The translations under genes were made by a program, and so were the position numbers. From Gammaproteobacteria bacterium (GTDB taxonomy: Bacteria > Pseudomonadota > Gammaproteobacteria > SZUA-229), in contig NVSH01000006.1 in the NCBI GenBank assembly GCA_002401185.1, forward strand, positions 1 through 9,330: DNA of 9,330 bases, in the 5' to 3' direction. The stretch's first letter is position 1. Each line of letters begins with the position of its first letter. Positions 1 through 5,176 of this stretch are shown one piece after another. The notes beneath the pieces are model-generated. The model ran no database searches. It saw only the letters and a program-made list of their open reading frames with translations, and was not told the origin of the DNA.

Positions 1-612
1 CCTGTTGACCATTGGGCGAGGAAATTTGTAACGAGCCGGCGTACCTTGCTCTGCTATCGCTGCCAGCGCCGGTCCACCCGGATACCCTAAACCAAGTAAT
101 TTTGCCGTTTTATCAAAAGCTTCGCCGGCTGCGTCATCCAGACTTTGCCCTAACAATTCGTACTGGCCAATACCTTTAACATACGCAAGGAGGGTATGAC
201 CACCAGAGACCAGTAGCGCCACAAAGGGAAATTCCGGCGCGCTGGTTTCAAGCATCGGCGCCAGTAAGTGGCCTTCCATGTGATGCACTTCAACCGCAGG
301 AATATCCAGTGCCCAGGCGAGGGAACGCCCTACACACGCACCCGACATCAGCGCACCGATCAAGCCAGGACCGGCAGTATAAGCAATACCATCAAGCGCA
401 GATTTTTCGACCCCTGCTGCCTGCAATGCCTGCGTTAACAAGGGAACCAAATAACGAATATGATCACGCGACGCCAATTCCGGCACCACACCACCATACT
501 CTGCATGCAATTCTACCTGGCTGTGCAAGGTGTGCGTCAACAAGCCTTTTTCACTATCGTATAATGCGATACCTGTCTCATCACAGGAGCTTTCAATACC
601 TAATACAATCAT
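1..612 (-). CDS. tsaD: tRNA N6-threonylcarbamoyladenosine (t6A37) transferase TsaD, N-terminal part
   Basis: TsaD transfers the threonylcarbamoyl group from threonylcarbamoyl-AMP to A37 of ANN-decoding tRNAs, in the cytoplasm, together with TsaB and TsaE. The 204 codons present begin with the family start [14 protein letters not shown], and the ATG at 612 is chosen because of this match. Visible features are the ASKHA phosphate motif around residues 4-14, the VPELASRDH segment near 43-51, the [10 protein letters not shown] loop near 79-88, and the metal-binding pair H111 and H115 in HHMEGH. The segment LVSGGHT follows, and the window ends in FPRPM-VNR, about 60% of the usual 335-345 residues. 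The frame is intact and the gene is cut only by the window edge. The upstream sequence has no clear Shine-Dalgarno motif. It is divergent from rpsU across 262 bp, a standard gammaproteobacterial arrangement. Identification is very secure. Confidence 0.97.
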   Translation of the reverse strand, partial: MIVLGIESSCDETGIALYDSEKGLLTHTLHSQVELHAEYGGVVPELASRDHIRYLVPLLTQALQAAGVEKSALDGIAYTAGPGLIGALMSGACVGRSLAWALDIPAVEVHHMEGHLLAPMLETSAPEFPFVALLVSGGHTLLAYVKGIGQYELLGQSLDDAAGEAFDKTAKLLGLGYPGGPALAAIAEQGTPARYKFPRPMVNR

Positions 613-694
613 ATTTTCACTATTTATTGAATAAATTAGCCGTATAAGCCATTTAATTTTTCAATTTGGCTTTTCGGTTTGACTAAAAGTGGGA

Positions 695-700
695 TATAAT
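695..700 (+). promoter_or_regulatory. Candidate -10 box (TATAAT) for rpsU
   Basis: A perfect sigma-70 -10 hexamer lies about 180 bp upstream of rpsU. The -35 is not clear. The best TTGAC-like match (TTGACT, 679-684) is only 10 bp away, which is too close. The hexamer at normal 17-bp spacing (672-677, TTTCGG) is poor, and TTGGCT at 666-671 is too far. Initiation would be near 706-708, giving a leader of roughly 168 nt. The assignment is an inference from consensus and position. Confidence 0.45.
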
Positions 701-711
701 ACGTGGTTTCA

Positions 712-733
712 CCGCATACTTTGCGGATTTTTT
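712..733 (+). terminator. Short terminator-like hairpin plus T-run at the start of the rpsU leader
   Basis: CCGCA (712-716) and TGCGG (722-726) form a perfect 5-bp stem with the 5-nt loop TACTT. It is followed by A and then six T (728-733). This has the shape of a minimal intrinsic terminator. It starts only a few nucleotides after the start site expected from the -10 at 695-700, so it could cause early termination or pausing, or cap the 5' end of the mRNA. A 5-bp stem is weak, so termination is uncertain. Confidence 0.3.
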
Positions 734-734
734 A

Positions 735-760
735 TGTCCTTATTTATCCATGGATGGACA
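735..760 (+). repeat. Palindromic segment in the rpsU leader
   Basis: An outer inverted repeat, TGTCC (735-739) with GGACA (756-760), encloses the perfect 10-bp palindrome ATCCATGGAT (746-755). It may be a second stem in the leader RNA or a dyad-symmetric protein site on DNA. It resembles no operator that I recognise. The symmetry is seen directly; the function is unknown. Confidence 0.25.
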
Positions 761-762
761 GT

Positions 763-825
763 ATGTCGCAACAAGCTAAGAATGGCAGCGTGACGGACAC
801 CCAATATCGGACCACATCACACTAA
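763..825 (+). other. Possible 20-codon upstream reading frame in the rpsU leader
   Basis: An ATG at 763 (or in frame at 754) opens a short frame encoding [20 protein letters not shown] and ends with TAA at 823-825. Only a weak GGA (756-758) precedes the ATG. The peptide has no codon run typical of an amino-acid attenuator, and I recognise no homologue. It is listed because its stop codon falls exactly in the loop of the hairpin at 809-844, so a translating ribosome would melt that hairpin's left arm. Chance is a real alternative for a frame this short. Confidence 0.13.
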
Positions 826-844
826 TACACATTGTGATGTGGCC
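809..844 (+). promoter_or_regulatory. Strong stem-loop in the rpsU 5' leader
   Basis: The 10-nt arms CCACATCACA (812-821) and TGTGATGTGG (833-842) are perfectly complementary around an 11-nt loop (822-832). GG at 809-810 can add two pairs with CC at 843-844 across a single bulged A at 811. The structure ends about 30 nt before the rpsU ATG, so it does not cover the likely ribosome-binding site (863-870). It could be an mRNA stability or regulatory element, possibly a site for translational feedback by S21 or another factor, or a DNA operator dyad. An additional pairing of 781-786 (AATGGC) with 842-847 (GCCATT) could compete at its base. The symmetry is certain; the role is inferred. Confidence 0.5.
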
Positions 845-874
845 ATTGTATTTAACAATTACGAAGAGAGCAAT

Positions 875-1105
875 ATGCCTGCAATACGAGTAAAAGAAAA
901 CGAACCTTTTGATGTGGCCCTACGTCGTTTCAAACGTTCATGTGAGAAAGCCGGAGTTTTAACTGAAATTCGCAAACGCGAAGCTTACGAAAAACCAACG
1001 ACTGAGCGTAAGCGTAAAGCAGCCGCTGCCGTTAAGCGTCACCTGAAAAAACTTTCAAAAGAACGCAACAAGTTTGCACGCTCTCCTCACCAGCGTCGTC
1101 GTTAA
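875..1105 (+). CDS. rpsU: 30S ribosomal protein S21
   Basis: S21 is a small, very basic protein of the 30S subunit platform, near the anti-Shine-Dalgarno end of 16S rRNA, and acts in initiation. The 76 residues start [19 protein letters not shown] and continue with [24 protein letters not shown] and AVKRHLKKL, all matching the gammaproteobacterial family. The ATG at 875 is chosen over an in-frame GTG at 839, because the family begins MPxIxVxENEPF and because 839 lies inside the leader hairpin. GAAGAGAG (863-870) is a modest ribosome-binding site. The tail after about residue 60 ([16 protein letters not shown]) is about five residues longer than the 71-aa E. coli protein. It is the first gene after a long structured leader and is followed 88 bp later by yqeY. 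Confidence 0.97.
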   Translation: MPAIRVKENEPFDVALRRFKRSCEKAGVLTEIRKREAYEKPTTERKRKAAAAVKRHLKKLSKERNKFARSPHQRRR

Positions 1106-1112
1106 TTTTCTT

Positions 1113-1177
1113 TGCCAACGGATAGCTTTGGCATTGATAAATACTCTTAGAATCATATAGCGCTGCCCTTCTGGGCA
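1113..1177 (+). other. Two small hairpins between rpsU and yqeY
   Basis: TGCCAA (1113-1118) pairs with TTGGCA (1128-1133) around 9 nt. TGCCC (1164-1168) pairs with GGGCA (1173-1177) around TTCT. Neither is followed by a T-run, so neither is a convincing intrinsic terminator. They may be mRNA processing or stability elements that uncouple the abundant rpsU message from yqeY, or they may be chance. Confidence 0.25.
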
Positions 1178-1193
1178 CTACAATAAAAAACCA

Positions 1194-1646
1194 ATGAGCG
1201 ACCTAAAAAAGCAAATTCAAGATGCTGTTATCGTTGCGATGAAAGCAGGCGAAAAAAAACGTTTAGCTATCATTCGACTGATGACTGCATCAATGAAACA
1301 GATCGAAATCGATGAACGCATCGAACTCGATGACGCACGCATTATTGCTATTCTCGACAAAATGGTTAAACAACGTCGCGAATCCATCTCACAGTTTAAA
1401 ACAGCTGGACGTAATGACCTGGTAGAACAGGAAAGCTATGAGATAGATATCATCCAGGAATATTTGCCACAGGCTTTAAGTGAAGAAGAGGTTGACACGA
1501 TCGTCACTCAGGCCATTTCACAAACGGGTGCTAACTCCATTAAGGACATGGGCAAAGTCATGGGGCTGATCCGGCCACAGATTATCGGACGCGCTGATAT
1601 GGGCGAAGTTAGCGGCCGCATTAAGTCGATACTCTCGACAAGTTAA
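1194..1646 (+). CDS. yqeY: GatB/YqeY domain-containing protein
   Basis: This is a 150-aa YqeY-family protein. The family resembles the C-terminal tail of the GatB subunit of the glutamyl-/aspartyl-tRNA amidotransferase, but it stands alone and its molecular role is not firmly established. Family landmarks are the helical N-terminal part with [20 protein letters not shown] (residues about 23-42), [10 protein letters not shown] (59-68), [13 protein letters not shown] (71-83), [11 protein letters not shown] (89-99), and the C-terminal segment [11 protein letters not shown] plus GRADMGEVS (116-140). The length is normal. It follows rpsU by 88 bp, a conserved neighbour pair in gammaproteobacteria, where dnaG usually comes next; here hemE does. 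No Shine-Dalgarno sequence precedes the ATG (the upstream sequence is CAATAAAAAACCA), so translation may be weak, coupled, or AT-driven. Confidence 0.93.
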   Translation: MSDLKKQIQDAVIVAMKAGEKKRLAIIRLMTASMKQIEIDERIELDDARIIAILDKMVKQRRESISQFKTAGRNDLVEQESYEIDIIQEYLPQALSEEEVDTIVTQAISQTGANSIKDMGKVMGLIRPQIIGRADMGEVSGRIKSILSTS

Positions 1647-1675
1647 ACGGCCAACGAACACCACAACTGCTGCAA

Positions 1676-1695
1676 GCAATAACTTTTTTTATTGC
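1676..1695 (+). other. AT-rich hairpin between yqeY and hemE
   Basis: GCAATAA (1676-1682) and TTATTGC (1689-1695) form a 7-bp perfect stem with a C+T5 loop. The T-run is inside the loop and stem rather than after the stem, so it is not a standard terminator on the plus strand. It lies 30 bp before the hemE start and is probably a minor RNA structure or chance. No good promoter for hemE was seen in the 80-bp gap. Confidence 0.2.
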
Positions 1696-1726
1696 GCTCA
1701 AATTAACCGTATCACGTAAACGCTGC

Positions 1727-2779
1727 ATGAATAATCGATTGTTAAAAGCCCTGCTCCGCCAACCCGTCGACCGCACGCCGGTATGGATCATGCGTCAGGC
1801 CGGTCGATACCTGCCCGAATACCGAAAAATACGCGCTGAAGCTGGCGATTTTATGACGCTATGCAGCACGCCGGAACTCGCCTGCGAAGTTACTCTGCAA
1901 CCGTTACGTCGATTTAATCTCGATGCGGCTATCCTGTTTTCAGACATCTTAACCATCCCCGACGCGATGGGCCTGGGTTTGTATTTCTCAGAAGGTGAAG
2001 GCCCCAAGTTTAAGAAAACCATCGACAACGCTAACGACGTAAAAAAACTTATCATTCCCGACCCGGCGGACAAATTAGCCTATGTAGCAGACGCGGTATC
2101 GCTAATCCGTAAAGAACTCAATGGCAAAGTTCCCTTGATTGGTTTTGCTGGTAGCCCGTGGACACTAGCAACCTATATGGTCGAAGGTGGCAGTAGCAAA
2201 ACATTTGCTAAAATCAAAGGCATGCTGTTCGAAGACCCAGCATCAGCGCATACATTGATGAGCAAATTGGCTGATTCAGTCGCACACTACCTCAACGCAC
2301 AGATCGAAGCGGGCGCGCAGGCTGTAATGATCTTTGACAGCTGGGGCGGCGCATTATCAACGTCACACTACAAAACATTCTCCCTCGCCTACATGCAACA
2401 AATAGTCGACCAGTTAATCCGTGAAAAAGACGGTGAAAAAATCCCTGTCATTCTATTCACCAAAGGCGGTGGCATGTGGTTGCCAGAAATTGCTAACACA
2501 GGTTGTGACGCCGTTGGCCTGGACTGGTGCGTCGACATCGGTAAGGCACGCCAGCAGATAGGCGGCAAAGTTGCTCTGCAAGGTAACATGGACCCTGCAA
2601 TCATGGCGACCAACCCTGAAGTCATCAAGCAAGAAGTTAGTCGTATACTCGCTGATTTTGGTCACGGTAATGGCCATATATACAATCTTGGGCACGGCAT
2701 CACACCCAATATCACACCTGACAACGTCGCCGCATTGGTTGATGCCGTACACGACATCAGTGCTCAATACCACGTTTAA
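1727..2779 (+). CDS. hemE: Uroporphyrinogen III decarboxylase
   Basis: HemE decarboxylates the four acetate side chains of uroporphyrinogen III to give coproporphyrinogen III in cytoplasmic heme synthesis; it needs no cofactor. The 350-aa length is typical. Signature 1, [16 protein letters not shown], is at residues 18-33 and contains the substrate-binding R23 and R27. FSDIL carries the key D73. Signature 2, [17 protein letters not shown] (139-155), carries Y150. S205 lies in DSWGG, and H323 lies in NLGHGITP. These correspond to the known active-site residues of the family, and none is missing. The ATG at 1727 gives the expected N-terminus but has no visible Shine-Dalgarno. It lies 80 bp after yqeY, in the position dnaG often occupies. 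In Pseudomonas hemE lies in the same region as ponA-pilMNOPQ, so its closeness to mrcA-pilM here is in keeping. Confidence 0.97.
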   Translation: MNNRLLKALLRQPVDRTPVWIMRQAGRYLPEYRKIRAEAGDFMTLCSTPELACEVTLQPLRRFNLDAAILFSDILTIPDAMGLGLYFSEGEGPKFKKTIDNANDVKKLIIPDPADKLAYVADAVSLIRKELNGKVPLIGFAGSPWTLATYMVEGGSSKTFAKIKGMLFEDPASAHTLMSKLADSVAHYLNAQIEAGAQAVMIFDSWGGALSTSHYKTFSLAYMQQIVDQLIREKDGEKIPVILFTKGGGMWLPEIANTGCDAVGLDWCVDIGKARQQIGGKVALQGNMDPAIMATNPEVIKQEVSRILADFGHGNGHIYNLGHGITPNITPDNVAALVDAVHDISAQYHV

Positions 2780-2888
2780 AAAACATTTCACGCTCTTACG
2801 GGTTCATCTTCGCGACACCCTAAAACCTCCGCACGCCTGTAACGGTTTCGTTATACTCAGTCAACTTTAAAGCAACATTGATGACGTT

Positions 2889-5141
2889 ATGCCTGTTTAC
2901 AAATATGCCATCTTAAAAAAAACCCTTTTAATCGCGCTAATATTTTTATGTCATCACAGCATCGTCATCACCGCTGAACGACAAAACAAGACATCAGACA
3001 TACCAACTGAAAAATCTGCGCGACCCAGAATCGGCCTGGTACTAAGCGGCGGCGGTGCACGTGGCTTCGCTCATATCGGTGTATTAAAAATTCTTGAACA
3101 GAACAATATACCAATCGATTATATCGTCGGCACCAGCATGGGCTCCATCGTCGGCGGTTTATATGCTATCGGATTGTCACCTGAAGAAATAGAAGACGGT
3201 ATAAAAGGCATCGCCTGGAGCAAAGTGTTTGATGATTTCGCTTATCGCGAATACAAAACATTTCGCCGAAAACAGGATGATTTTGATTTTTTCAACATCC
3301 ACCGCATCGGCATTAATGAAGACGGTTTACAACTTTCCCCAGGATTGATCGAAGGTCAGCAGATCGAACTTGCCCTCGACCGATTGGCATACCCAGGTTT
3401 TCACATTAACGATTACGATAAATTTAGAATACCTTTTCGTGCGGTAGCAACCAATCTCGAAAACGGTGAAACCTTTATAATTAAAAACGGCAACCTTGCA
3501 CGTGCGATGCGCGCCAGCATGTCCATCCCCGGTGCGTTACCGCCAATCACGATCGATAATACACTACTGGTCGATGGCGGCATCGCTAATAATATACCCA
3601 TCGATGTCGCTCGTGCGATGGGCGCGGACATCATTATCGCTATCGATGTTAGCGCACCACTATCCAAAAAAGAAGACATCACATCAACGATTGATGTCAC
3701 GGCTCAGCTAACCACTATTCTTACCCGACGCATTGCCGACCATCAGATAAAAACGCTGCGTGATGACGACATTTTAATCATTCCTGGCGAACAAGAAATT
3801 TCATCTTCTGATTTTGAACAATACCCAGCTTTGATTAAAGCAGGCGAAGAGGCTGCTCTGGTAAAACTCGATGCCATACAAATGTTATCGCTGTCTCGAG
3901 AGAGTTATTCAAGACATGTTGCTTCGCTACCACGAATGGCGAGAAGAGAACCCATCATCGACTATATCGAAATCAACAATAAAACGGGGCTAAACGATGC
4001 AGTGATGCGAGTTCGCATCCATCAGGAAATTGGCAAGACACTCGATATCACACAGTTAGAAGAAGATCTGTCATACATCTATGGTCTGGATTACTCTAGC
4101 TCGGTAGTGTACTCATTGGAACAACGTGACGGTAAGACCGGGTTGATAATCTATGTCCGTGACCGAGAATGGGCAAACAGTTATCTACAGTTTGGCTTGT
4201 CGATAAAGTCTGAATCGCAAATCGGTGCCTTTACCAACCTTGACATCGCATACACAAAACATGACCTCAACAGTCTTGCCGGCGAATTCCGAGCAACCGC
4301 TGGCCTCGGCAGTGAGCCCGAAGTCATCGCTGAGATATACCAACCACTGAATATAAACCTGGACCTTTTTATCGCAGCAAAAATTGGCTTTACCACCTCC
4401 ATTTTTCCCAGTGTCATCAATAATAACGTCGCTTCTATCGAACGGTTTCAACGCACCTCCATCGATTTATCCATGGGGAAAATACTTAAACAAGCAACGA
4501 GAATCAAATTAGGTCTGCAACATAGCGATGGTCGTACAATTACCATTAGCGGCAGTCAATTATTTTCTGATGGTGATTTTAAAGAAGGTTATATCTATGC
4601 TTCTTTATTTCATGATTCGCTGGATAATTTAAGCTTCCCAAACACGGGGTTATTCGGCGGCATTTCTTTCAGGTTAAGTAAAAAAGACCTGGGTGCGGAC
4701 ACTGAATACGAGCAGCTGAAGTTGCAGTTAAGCGGTGCGGGGACCTATCAGCGTTATACTGTATTCAGTCGTGCGATATTCAAAACGACACTGGATGAAA
4801 ACGCGCCATTTAATGCAGTATATCGAAACGGTGGCTTTCTGGAACTATCAGGCACTCTGGAACAAGAGCTAGCTGGCCAACATTTCGGTTTGATTGAAGC
4901 GGCCTTTTATAGGCGCCTCGGCGACATCACATTCCTGCCAATCTATACCGGGTTTTCTGTAGAAACAGGCAACGCCTGGAATCGGTATGAAGATATCAAT
5001 GCAGAAAACATGATCATTGCAGGTAGTATATTTATCGGCGCAGACACATTTCTTGGCCCTTTATACATCGCCTTCGGTTTTACCGACAGTGGTGAACAGG
5101 CTCTGTATTTTAATCTCGGCCAAACGTTTCTTTTACCATAA
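2889..5141 (+). CDS. PlpD-like type Vd autotransporter: patatin-like phospholipase with POTRA and outer-membrane barrel
   Basis: This 750-aa protein appears to be a self-exporting lipase of the type Vd class (P. aeruginosa PlpD, Fusobacterium FplA). Residues 1-29 form a Sec signal peptide (K10-K11, hydrophobic core 12-27, likely cleavage after ITA); no lipobox is seen. The patatin domain runs from about 46 to 345. It has the oxyanion motif GGGARG (54-59), the nucleophile S83 in GTSMG, and the catalytic D229 in DGG, so the Ser-Asp dyad is complete. Residues about 355-427 look like a single POTRA segment. From about 430 to the end there are alternating beta strands typical of a surface-antigen/BamA-type barrel, ending YFNLGQTFLLP, with an aromatic beta-signal slightly internal. 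Known PlpD cleaves phospholipids, and its lipase part can be released; release here is inference. No clear promoter or Shine-Dalgarno was found in the 109 bp after hemE. It is convergent with mrcA. Confidence 0.88.
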   Translation: MPVYKYAILKKTLLIALIFLCHHSIVITAERQNKTSDIPTEKSARPRIGLVLSGGGARGFAHIGVLKILEQNNIPIDYIVGTSMGSIVGGLYAIGLSPEEIEDGIKGIAWSKVFDDFAYREYKTFRRKQDDFDFFNIHRIGINEDGLQLSPGLIEGQQIELALDRLAYPGFHINDYDKFRIPFRAVATNLENGETFIIKNGNLARAMRASMSIPGALPPITIDNTLLVDGGIANNIPIDVARAMGADIIIAIDVSAPLSKKEDITSTIDVTAQLTTILTRRIADHQIKTLRDDDILIIPGEQEISSSDFEQYPALIKAGEEAALVKLDAIQMLSLSRESYSRHVASLPRMARREPIIDYIEINNKTGLNDAVMRVRIHQEIGKTLDITQLEEDLSYIYGLDYSSSVVYSLEQRDGKTGLIIYVRDREWANSYLQFGLSIKSESQIGAFTNLDIAYTKHDLNSLAGEFRATAGLGSEPEVIAEIYQPLNINLDLFIAAKIGFTTSIFPSVINNNVASIERFQRTSIDLSMGKILKQATRIKLGLQHSDGRTITISGSQLFSDGDFKEGYIYASLFHDSLDNLSFPNTGLFGGISFRLSKKDLGADTEYEQLKLQLSGAGTYQRYTVFSRAIFKTTLDENAPFNAVYRNGGFLELSGTLEQELAGQHFGLIEAAFYRRLGDITFLPIYTGFSVETGNAWNRYEDINAENMIIAGSIFIGADTFLGPLYIAFGFTDSGEQALYFNLGQTFLLP

Positions 5142-5176
5142 CAAATACTTCCTGCACCTTAGAACCGAACTTGAGA

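Noticed and set aside
309..647. Plus-strand frame of 112 codons opposite tsaD
   Set aside because: It lies antisense to a secure tsaD coding region, has no family resemblance and an odd His/Pro-rich composition. It is a shadow frame.
613..680. Promoter and AT-rich dyad for tsaD on the minus strand
   Set aside because: AAATTA (633-638) with TAATTT (654-659) is symmetric, and TTGAAA occurs on the minus strand, but no -10 lies at proper spacing. In such AT-rich sequence this is too weak to call.
817..837. CRP-like half-sites TCACA and TGTGA in the rpsU leader
   Set aside because: The halves are in reversed order with 11 bp between them, whereas a CRP site is TGTGA-N6-TCACA. They are just part of the hairpin.
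839..874. N-terminal extension of rpsU from a GTG at 839
   Set aside because: The family begins MPxIxVxENEPF at 875, and the GTG lies within the leader hairpin with no ribosome-binding site.
2852..2857. TATACT as a -10 box for the PlpD-like gene
   Set aside because: The hexamers at 16-18 bp upstream do not resemble a -35. It was not called as a promoter.
2571..2870. Plus-strand frame of 99 codons across the end of hemE
   Set aside because: It mostly overlaps hemE in another frame and has no ribosome-binding site or recognisable domain.
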